NCBI GenBank assembly: GCA_946480845.1
Contig: CAMLLJ010000081.1
Location: 1-11,600, forward strand
Direction of reading: 5' to 3'
DNA from: an uncultured Gemmatimonadota bacterium
GTDB lineage: Bacteria; Gemmatimonadota; Gemmatimonadetes; Gemmatimonadales; GWC2-71-9
DNA length: 11,600 bases
Each line of letters starts with the position of its first letter. Position 1 is the stretch's first letter. Under the pieces are notes generated by a model. It made no database searches and was not told the origin of the DNA. It saw only the letters and a list, made by a program, of their open reading frames with translations. Shown here one piece after another: positions 6,642 to 11,600 of this stretch. The translations under genes and the position numbers were made by a program.

Positions 6642-7349
6642 TCAGCTTCCCGGAAGCCCGTCCTGCCGCGGCTGCGGCATCCTTCGCCGGCCGGTGGCGC
6701 ACGCCGCGCGCACCGGACACGCGTCGCACCGCGCGATGCGCGCGGTGCACACCAGGGCCCCCAGCTCCATGATTCCCTGATTGAACGTCCACGCCGCGGC
6801 GCCGTGCCGGGGCAGGAGCTGCTGCGCGGTGGTCCAGAGGCGGCGCTCGCCCCGGACGCCGGCGGCTCGCGGATGGAACGCGCGCCGGAGCACGCGAGCC
6901 ACGTTGGTGTCGACGGCCGGTGTCGCGCGCTCGAAGGCAAAGCTCGCCACCGCGCCAGCCGTATAGCGGCCGACCCCGGGGAGCCGGCGGAGCGCCTCCG
7001 GATCGGAGGGCAGCACGCCGCCGTGCTCGGTCACGATCACCTGCGCGAGCCGATGGAGGTTGGCCGCGCGCCGGTAGTAGCCGAGGCCGTCCCAGCTCTC
7101 CCGCACCCGGCCGGGCGGCGCGGCCGCGAGGTGCTCCAGCGAGGGAAAGCGCTGCAGGAACCGGTGGTAGTAGCCCTCCACCCGGCTCACCTGGGTCTGC
7201 TGCAGCATGACTTCCGAGACCAGCACGCGGTACGGGTCGCGGGTCCGCCGCCACGGCAGGTCGCGGCCGTGGCGGCGGAACCAGCGGAGCAGGCGGCGCC
7301 TGAACTCGGGGCCCCGGAGCGGGGGGCGGGGGATGGACTTCACCGTCAT
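6642..7349 (-). CDS. mutY: Short MutY-type A/G-specific adenine glycosylase (iron-sulfur)
   Basis: A 235-residue HhH-GPD DNA glycosylase. MutY features are SEVMLQQTQV (45-54) with catalytic E46, the helix-hairpin-helix LPGVGRYTAGA (123-133) with Tyr at 129 where Nth has the catalytic Lys, D147 in VDTNV, and a [4Fe-4S] set C201-x6-C208-x2-C211-x5-C217. These point to removal of adenine opposite 8-oxoG in base-excision repair. It stops 18 residues after the last Cys and so lacks the C-terminal NUDIX-like domain that reads 8-oxoG in full-length MutY (about 350 residues in E. coli). A mismatch glycosylase of the Mig type is an alternative, since it also has Tyr and Asp at these places. ATG 7349 follows TATCTT by 8 bases and has no ribosome site. 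It is divergent from the mlaE-like gene. Confidence 0.9.
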   Translation of the reverse strand: MTVKSIPRPPLRGPEFRRRLLRWFRRHGRDLPWRRTRDPYRVLVSEVMLQQTQVSRVEGYYHRFLQRFPSLEHLAAAPPGRVRESWDGLGYYRRAANLHRLAQVIVTEHGGVLPSDPEALRRLPGVGRYTAGAVASFAFERATPAVDTNVARVLRRAFHPRAAGVRGERRLWTTAQQLLPRHGAAAWTFNQGIMELGALVCTARIARCDACPVRAACATGRRRMPQPRQDGLPGS

Positions 7350-7363
7350 GGACGGACAAGATA
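7350..7363 (-). promoter_or_regulatory. -10 box of mutY, implying a near-leaderless mRNA
   Basis: TATCTT reads on the minus strand from 7363 to 7358, with the mutY ATG beginning 8 bases later (7349). The predicted transcription start is about 7351. There is no Shine-Dalgarno sequence and no recognisable -35 box. The entire 21-bp gap to the divergent mlaE-like ATG (7371) must hold the upstream control of both genes; no clear plus-strand -10 box is visible. Confidence 0.4.
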
Positions 7364-7370
7364 CAGGCCA

Positions 7371-8165
7371 ATGCCAGCCGCCTCCCAGAGCTTCGACCTC
7401 CGCCGGTCCATCGGCAGCTCCATCCTCGGAACCCTCGGCCAGGTCGGGCGGTTCGCGTATTTCGTGGCCGATGCCATGCGGGGCCTGCCTGAGGTCCGGA
7501 TCTGGTGGCCCCGGATGATGACCGAGGCGTGGAACATCGGCGTCGGGAGCCTGTTCATCGTCCTCCTCATCTCCGCCTTTGCCGGCGCCGTGACCGCGCT
7601 GCAGGCGGGGTACCAGTTCACCGGCAGCATCCCCTACTACGTCGTCGGCACGCTGGTGGTCTCCGCCATCATCCTCGAGCTGGGGCCCGTGCTCACGGCC
7701 CTGATCCTGGCGGGGCGCATCGGCGCGCGCTATGCGGCCGAGCTGGGCACGATGCGGGTGACCGAGCAGATCGACGCGCTCGAGTCGCTGGGCCGCTCGC
7801 CGGCGTCGCACCTGGTGGTGCCGCGCATCGTCGCCGGGTTCATCATGATCCCGGCGCTCACCGTGATGGCCAACGTGACCGGGGTGCTGGCGGGCTGGTG
7901 GTCGGTCAAGTCGGTGCTGCCGGTGACCGACGCCGACTTCGTCTACGGTGCGCAGTACTACTACCGCCCGTTCGACGCCTACTACTCGCTCATCAAGTCG
8001 GTCTTCTTCGCGGGGGCGATCACCACCATCTCCTGCTTCATGGGCTTCAACACCAAGCAGGGCGCCGAAGGCGTGGGCAAGTCCACGACGACGGCCGTGG
8101 TGGCGAGCTCGGTGTTCATTCTGGTGCTCGATGCCGTGATCACGCGCATCCTGCTCAACCAATGA
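7371..8165 (+). CDS. mlaE: MlaE/YrbE family ABC transporter permease
   Basis: A 264-residue inner-membrane permease of an MCE-type lipid transporter. After an amphipathic N-terminal region (about 10-50) come several membrane helices (about 56-80, 88-115, 147-177, 205-228, 240-260). The family signature is ELGPVLTALILAGRIGARYA (103-122) followed by AELGTMRVTEQIDAL, and the C-terminal block GAEGVGKSTTTAVV (231-244) is also typical of MlaE/YrbE. In the Mla complex two such subunits pair with the ATPase and the MCE ring to move phospholipids between the membranes; direction here is unknown. ATG 7371 was chosen because longer in-frame starts run through the antisense of mutY and add no family sequence. 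Its TGA overlaps the ATG of the ATPase gene. Confidence 0.93.
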   Translation: MPAASQSFDLRRSIGSSILGTLGQVGRFAYFVADAMRGLPEVRIWWPRMMTEAWNIGVGSLFIVLLISAFAGAVTALQAGYQFTGSIPYYVVGTLVVSAIILELGPVLTALILAGRIGARYAAELGTMRVTEQIDALESLGRSPASHLVVPRIVAGFIMIPALTVMANVTGVLAGWWSVKSVLPVTDADFVYGAQYYYRPFDAYYSLIKSVFFAGAITTISCFMGFNTKQGAEGVGKSTTTAVVASSVFILVLDAVITRILLNQ

Positions 8166-8917
8166 TCCAGCTCAAGGGCGTGGCCAAGCGGTTCGGGACG
8201 CAGGTCGTCCTCAACGGCGTGGACTTCGAGGTACTGGACGGGGAGACGGTGGCGCTGCTCGGGCCCTCGGGCACGGGCAAGAGCGTGCTGCTCAAGCACA
8301 TCATCGGGCTGATCAGGCCCGATGCCGGCAGCATCATCGTGGACGGCAAGGACGTGAGCCACCTGCGCCGCCGGGAGCTGGCCGAGTTCCGCCAGCAGAT
8401 CGGCTACGTCTTCCAGAACGGTGCCCTGTTCGATTCCATGGACGTGGAGGAAAACGTGGCGCTCGGCATCGTGGACAAGACGAAGTCCGAGGACCGGGCC
8501 TTCGTCACCGAGCGGGTGACGCAGTGCATCAAGCTGGTCAACCTCCAGCCCGACGTCGTCCTGCACAAGTATCCTTCGGAGCTCTCCGGCGGCATGCGGA
8601 AGCGCGTTGGCATCGCGCGGGCCATCGCCGGGAGCCCCAAGTACCTCCTCTACGACGAGCCCACCTCGGGGCTCGACCCGGTGAACGCCGACATCATCGA
8701 CAGCCTGGTGAAGCAGCTTTCGGACGAGCTCGGCGTCACCAGCGTGATGGTGACGCACGACGTGCGCGGGGCCTTCAGCGTGGCCGACCGCATCGCGCTC
8801 CTGAGCGAGGGGAAGATCGTCATGCAGGGGACGCCGCAGGAGTTCCGTGATTCGCAGCATCCCAAGGTCAAGGAGTTCCTCGAGCGGGACTTCGACAACC
8901 CTTCTTTCGCCGCCTGA
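8162..8917 (+). CDS. mlaF: MlaF-like ABC transporter ATPase
   Basis: A 251-residue nucleotide-binding subunit with all ABC motifs intact: Walker A GPSGTGKS (34-41), Q-loop Q85 in YVFQNGALFDS, signature LSGGM (141-145), Walker B YLLYDEP (161-167, E166), D-loop SGLD and switch H199. The sequence FQNGALFDSMDVEENVA and the LSGGMRKRVGIARA signature are typical of the MlaF/Mkl group that works with MCE proteins. It powers lipid movement by the permease encoded just upstream. ATG 8162 overlaps the permease stop (ATGA) with no ribosome site, consistent with translational coupling. The last 25 residues follow the usual FLERDF ending of this group. Confidence 0.95.
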   Translation: MIQLKGVAKRFGTQVVLNGVDFEVLDGETVALLGPSGTGKSVLLKHIIGLIRPDAGSIIVDGKDVSHLRRRELAEFRQQIGYVFQNGALFDSMDVEENVALGIVDKTKSEDRAFVTERVTQCIKLVNLQPDVVLHKYPSELSGGMRKRVGIARAIAGSPKYLLYDEPTSGLDPVNADIIDSLVKQLSDELGVTSVMVTHDVRGAFSVADRIALLSEGKIVMQGTPQEFRDSQHPKVKEFLERDFDNPSFAA

Positions 8918-8924
8918 GCAACAC

Positions 8925-9827
8925 ATGGAAATCCGCTACGGCAGGGAAGTCATCGTCGGCACGCTGGTGCTCCTCGCCATCGCCGGCTTCATCTTCGGCA
9001 CGATGTGGCTGAGCGGCCGTTCGCCCTCGTCCGCCGACCTGCTGAACATCCGCTTCGCGGACGTGAGCGGGCTCAAGCGGGCCTCCCCGGTGCGCGTGTC
9101 GGGCGTCGCGGTGGGCAAGGTCGAGCTGATCGAGTTCCGGGACGTGGGCGACGTAGTGGTGTCGGTGAGCACGGGCAGCAAGGTGGTGCCCAAGGTGGAC
9201 GCCAGGGCGGAGATCGTGAGCGTCAGCCTGGTGGGTGACTACGCGGTGGACCTGGTGCCCGGCTCCGGCGCGCCGCTCCCGCGCGGCACCATCATCCAGG
9301 GCACCCGGGAGGTCGGCTTCACCGAGACGGCGGCGGGCCTGAGCGGGCGCGCGGACACGGTGCTCATGGGCCTGCAGCAGATGGTGAGTCCGGAAATGGT
9401 CCGGCAGCTCCAGTCCACGATGGCCGGGCTCGAGGCGACGATGCAGTCGGCCCAGCGCACCATGGCGCTCTACGGCAACGCGAACACCGGCCCCACCGCC
9501 GAGCTCACGCGCACGATGGTGCAGTTCCGCCAGCTCGGCGCGCGGCTCGATTCGACGCTCGCCAACCCCGCGCTCCAGCGCACCCTCTCGGGCAGCGACA
9601 CCCTCACCGCCAACTTCAGCGCGATGGCCAAGGCGTTTGCCGGCACCGGTGCCCGCCTCGACACGCTGCTCGGGCGCATGAACGCGGGGCAGGGCAGCCT
9701 GGGCAAGCTCGCCACCGACAGCTCGCTGTACTACGGCATGGTGAAGCTCACGGCGCAGCTCGATTCGCTGATGGCGGCGATCAAGAAGGATCCGGGGAAG
9801 GTGCCGATTACCGTAAGGATCTTCTAG
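8925..9827 (+). CDS. mlaD: MlaD-like MCE domain protein
   Basis: A 300-residue periplasm-facing protein anchored by one N-terminal helix (about 8-30, VIVGTLVLLAIAGFIFGTMWL). Residues about 38-115 are the MCE domain: LLNIRFADVSGLKRASPVRVSGVAVGKV in two stretches, then LVGDYAVDLVPG. MCE domains form hexameric rings that bind lipid above the permease. The region after residue 125 is long and helical, rich in M, Q and A, longer than in E. coli MlaD (183 residues) and closer to the extended helices that build tunnels in other MCE proteins. It starts 7 nt after the ATPase stop and is the last gene of the operon; no MlaA, MlaB or MlaC homologue lies within the window, so partners must be elsewhere or absent. 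Confidence 0.92.
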   Translation: MEIRYGREVIVGTLVLLAIAGFIFGTMWLSGRSPSSADLLNIRFADVSGLKRASPVRVSGVAVGKVELIEFRDVGDVVVSVSTGSKVVPKVDARAEIVSVSLVGDYAVDLVPGSGAPLPRGTIIQGTREVGFTETAAGLSGRADTVLMGLQQMVSPEMVRQLQSTMAGLEATMQSAQRTMALYGNANTGPTAELTRTMVQFRQLGARLDSTLANPALQRTLSGSDTLTANFSAMAKAFAGTGARLDTLLGRMNAGQGSLGKLATDSSLYYGMVKLTAQLDSLMAAIKKDPGKVPITVRIF

Positions 9828-9844
9828 GGGGACGGGACGGGGCC

Positions 9845-9856
9845 TATCTTCCCCCC
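9845..9856 (+). promoter_or_regulatory. -10 box of the ribonuclease Z gene, implying a leaderless mRNA
   Basis: TATCTT at 9845-9850 is followed by six C residues and the ATG at 9857, so the expected transcription start falls on the A of the ATG. The 29-bp gap after the mlaD-like stop has no Shine-Dalgarno at usable distance, only a distant G-rich stretch, and no clear -35 box. Confidence 0.45.
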
Positions 9857-10777
9857 ATGCCCCTCACCGTCACCTTCCTCGGCACCGGCGCGGCCTGCCC
9901 GTCGGTCGAGCGCAACGTGTCCGGCCTCGCGCTCTCGCGCGAAGGCGAGACGCTGCTGCTCGACTGCGGCGAGGGCACCCAGCGCCAGATGATGCGCTAC
10001 GGCGTGGGGTTCTCCTTCCGGGAGATCTTCTTCACGCATTACCATGCGGACCACATGCTCGGGCTCACCGGGCTGCTGCGCACGATGGGGCTGCAGGATC
10101 GCACGACGCCGGTGACGCTCTACGGGCCGAAGGGCGCGGCGAAGATCCTCGGCGCGGCGCTCGCGCTCGGGGTGGAGCGGAGCCGGTTTCCCGTGGACAT
10201 CGTCGAAGTGCAGGCCGGTGACCGGCTCGCGCGCGCCGAGTACGACATGGTGACCTTCGAGACCGATCACCGCGCCGATACCATCGGGTGGGCGATGGTG
10301 GAGCACGAGCGCCTCGGCCGGTTCGATCCCGAGCGCGCGCGGGCGCTGGGCATCCCGGAAGGGCCGCTCTGGGGGAGGATCCACAAGGGACAGTCGGTCA
10401 CGCTCGAGGACGGGCGCGAGGTGACGCCGGCCGAGCTGGTCGGCCCGACCCGCGCCGGGCGCACCATCGTCTACACCGGAGACACGCGGCCGTGCCTCAG
10501 CGTGATCACCGCGTCGCACGGCGCCGACCTGCTCATCCACGAGGCGACCTTCGGCACCGACGAGCAGGAGCGCGCGGGGGAAACGGGCCACTCGACCGCC
10601 GCGCAGGCGGCGCGCGTGGCGGAGCAGGCCGGCGTCCGGAAGCTGGTCCTGACCCACATCAGCCCGCGCTACACCAGGGACGCCCCCGAGCTCCTCGCCG
10701 AGGCGCGCGCGGTCTTTCCCGAGGTGACGGTCGCGAAGGACGGCATGACCATCGATGTCCCCTTCCGGGACGCATGA
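9857..10777 (+). CDS. rnz: Ribonuclease Z
   Basis: A 306-residue metallo-beta-lactamase-fold endonuclease that trims the 3' trailer of tRNA precursors lacking an encoded CCA. It shows LGTGAACPS (8-16), LLDCGEGTQRQMM (34-46), the zinc motif THYHADHMLGL (60-70; H61, H63, D65, H66), the later metal residues in YTGDTRPC and the C-terminal LTHISPRY. The insert about residues 85-125 fits the flexible arm of the short (about 300-residue) RNase Z. The neighbouring tRNA-Ala gene lacks CCA, so a substrate is encoded next door. Its stop overlaps the ATG of the DUF2238 gene. The start ATG 9857 sits directly at the expected transcription start. Confidence 0.95.
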   Translation: MPLTVTFLGTGAACPSVERNVSGLALSREGETLLLDCGEGTQRQMMRYGVGFSFREIFFTHYHADHMLGLTGLLRTMGLQDRTTPVTLYGPKGAAKILGAALALGVERSRFPVDIVEVQAGDRLARAEYDMVTFETDHRADTIGWAMVEHERLGRFDPERARALGIPEGPLWGRIHKGQSVTLEDGREVTPAELVGPTRAGRTIVYTGDTRPCLSVITASHGADLLIHEATFGTDEQERAGETGHSTAAQAARVAEQAGVRKLVLTHISPRYTRDAPELLAEARAVFPEVTVAKDGMTIDVPFRDA

Positions 10778-11439
10778 CGTCGCCCCGTCCCGCCGTCGTC
10801 CCGAGCAAAGCGAGGGACCTGCTCCCCCTGGCCGGAACCGTCCTCCTCGTTCTTCTCTGGTCCGCCATCGCCCCCCACGACCGCTTCACCTGGTTCCTCG
10901 AAGTCGCCCCCGTCCTCATCGCCTTCCCGATCCTTTACATCACCCGCCACCGCTTCCCCCTCACCCGCCTCACCTACGTCCTGCTCACGCTGCACGCCGT
11001 GATCCTGATGGTCGGCGGCAAGTACACCTACGCCGAGGTCCCGCTCGGCTACTGGATGCAGGACGCGCTCGGCTTCTCCCGCAATCATTACGACCGCATC
11101 GGCCACTTCGCCCAGGGCTTCGTCCCGGCGATCCTGGCGCGCGAGATCCTGGTGCGGACTTCACCCCTCCGCGGCAGCCGCTGGCTGCCGTTCGTGGTAG
11201 TCAGCATATGCCTCGCCTTCAGCGCGTTCTATGAGCTGATCGAGTTCTGGACGGCGCTCGCCACCGGCGGCGCCGCCGAAGCCTTCCTCGGCACCCAGGG
11301 CGACGTGTGGGACACGCAGTGGGACATGATGATGGCGCTGATCGGGGCCGTGACGGCGCTGCTGCTGCTGTCGAAGGTGCACGATCGGCAGCTCGCCGGG
11401 CTGGTCGCACAGGCCGCGGCGCCCGCTCCGCCGCGCTAG
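10774..11439 (+). CDS. YjdF/DUF2238 family integral membrane protein
   Basis: A 221-residue membrane protein of unknown function in the DUF2238 family. Conserved blocks are YTYAEVPLG (84-92), NHYDRIGHFAQGF (104-116), YELIEFW (153-159) and FLGTQGDVWDTQWDM (171-185), between about six membrane helices (20-36, 42-57, 65-81, 114-126, 138-155, 184-200). The charged and aromatic conserved residues suggest an active or ligand-binding site at the membrane. ATG 10774 overlaps the ribonuclease Z stop (ATGA), with GGGA a few bases upstream, so the two are co-transcribed. Codons 9-16 are read through a REP-like palindrome; no other good start lies between it and helix 1, so I keep this ATG. The C-terminal tail is Ala/Pro rich. 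Confidence 0.87.
   Translation: MTSPRPAVVPSKARDLLPLAGTVLLVLLWSAIAPHDRFTWFLEVAPVLIAFPILYITRHRFPLTRLTYVLLTLHAVILMVGGKYTYAEVPLGYWMQDALGFSRNHYDRIGHFAQGFVPAILAREILVRTSPLRGSRWLPFVVVSICLAFSAFYELIEFWTALATGGAAEAFLGTQGDVWDTQWDMMMALIGAVTALLLLSKVHDRQLAGLVAQAAAPAPPR
10798..10818. repeat. REP-like palindrome inside the start of the DUF2238 gene
   Basis: The core TCCCGAGCAAAGCGAGGGA (10799-10817) folds as GTCCC/GGGAC arms, a tandem G-A mismatch pair and an inner GC/GC closing AAA. It closely resembles a short palindromic repeat with core GCGAAGC that I recall as dispersed in many high-GC bacterial genomes, usually between genes. Here it is translated as part of PSKARDL. Only one copy lies in this window, so the repeat nature is inferred. 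Confidence 0.5.
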
Positions 11440-11448
11440 CCTCCGCCC

Positions 11449-11487
11449 GGTCAACGACTTACGTTCGGAATCCGTAACCCGTTGACC
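11449..11487. repeat. Long imperfect palindrome overlapping the tRNA-Ala -35 box
   Basis: GGTCAACG (11449-11456) is the exact reverse complement of CGTTGACC (11480-11487). Two mismatched positions follow, then TTACG (11459-11463) pairs with CGTAA (11473-11477) around a nine-base loop. It lies 9 bases after the DUF2238 stop. No T-run follows, so it is either a weak terminator or processing hairpin for the upstream unit, or a protein-binding site over the tRNA promoter. Confidence 0.65.
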
Positions 11488-11510
11488 CGGAGAGGTTTGC
11501 CCGCTACCTT
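11482..11510 (+). promoter_or_regulatory. Promoter of tRNA-Ala
   Basis: TTGACC (11482-11487) and TACCTT (11505-11510) are separated by exactly 17 bp, matching sigma-70-type boxes at 5/6 and 4/6. The predicted start is about 11517, six bases before the mature tRNA 5' end. The -10 continues as TACCTTTG. Confidence 0.75.
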
Positions 11511-11522
11511 TGCCGTTCCTAC

Positions 11523-11595
11523 GGGGCTGTAGCTCAGCTGGGAGAGCGCTGCAATCGCACTGCAGAGGTCAGGGGTTCGATCCCCCTCAGCTCCA
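11523..11595 (+). tRNA. tRNA-Ala, anticodon CGC
   Basis: The full 73-base cloverleaf is visible. The acceptor arm GGGGCTG (11523-11529) pairs with CAGCTCC (11588-11594) with one G-U pair; the D arm is GCTC/GAGC; the anticodon stem is CTGCA/TGCAG around loop ATCGCAC with anticodon CGC at 11556-11558; the variable loop is AGGTC; the T arm is AGGGG/CCCCT around TTCGATC; the discriminator is A11595. It decodes GCG alanine codons, abundant in this GC-rich genome. The next bases are TCG, so CCA is not encoded and must be added after 3' trimming, a job for the ribonuclease Z encoded upstream. Confidence 0.97.
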
Positions 11596-11600
11596 TCGGG

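Noticed and set aside
6804..7370. N-terminal extension of the mlaE-like gene to a start at 6804
   Set aside because: The extension is antisense to mutY, has no similarity to MlaE and would make the protein far longer than the family.
11523..11595. tRNA-Ala as an integration site
   Set aside because: The window ends 5 bases after the tRNA, so no integrase or repeated tRNA 3' end can be seen.

Overview
This is a GC-rich, tightly packed bacterial chromosomal window. Third codon positions are mostly G or C, gaps between genes are short, and several neighbouring genes share ATGA or GTGA stop/start overlaps. An MlaE/F/D-type (MCE) lipid transporter points to a diderm with an outer membrane. Gene style, TAnnTT -10 boxes next to start codons, and the unusual multicopper oxidase fit a Gemmatimonadota-like organism. 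That assignment rests on recollection of the families, not on a marker gene.

Layout. (1) 1-126, plus: the last 41 codons of a gene whose product ends in a basic, Ser/Pro/Ala-rich and poly-Gly tail, closed by a strong hairpin at 145-177 that also ends the next unit. (2) 197-2589, minus: a two-gene unit with a four-domain multicopper oxidase whose copper motifs occur in swapped order, followed after 2 nt by a small Cys-phosphatase/DUF442-type protein. (3) 2659-6638, plus: a five-gene run of glutamine-dependent NAD+ synthetase, hotdog acyl-CoA thioesterase, patatin-like hydrolase, DUF2203 protein and a small four-helix membrane protein. Units 2 and 3 diverge from promoters that physically interleave. 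(4) 6642-7349, minus: a short MutY-type DNA glycosylase with no 8-oxoG-recognition domain. (5) 7371-9827, plus: an mlaE-mlaF-mlaD-like operon starting 21 bp from the mutY start. (6) 9857-10777 ribonuclease Z overlapping 10774-11439 YjdF/DUF2238 membrane protein, plus. (7) tRNA-Ala(CGC) at 11523-11595 with a good promoter whose -35 box lies in one arm of a long imperfect palindrome.

How the genes fit together. The Mla-like genes form an inner-membrane complex: permease, ATPase and membrane-anchored MCE substrate-binding ring. Ribonuclease Z and tRNA-Ala are tRNA housekeeping; the tRNA has no encoded CCA, so it needs 3' trimming and CCA addition. The thioesterase and patatin may share acyl-lipid turnover, but their link to NAD synthesis may be only co-expression.

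I see no defence system, mobile element, CRISPR array or secondary-metabolite locus. The most unusual signals are the permuted oxidase, a GC-rich inverted repeat translated as the linker of the NAD synthetase, a REP-like palindrome translated at the start of the DUF2238 gene, and recurring -10 boxes about 6-8 nt before start codons that imply leaderless mRNAs. No stretch over 300 bases lacks a gene.
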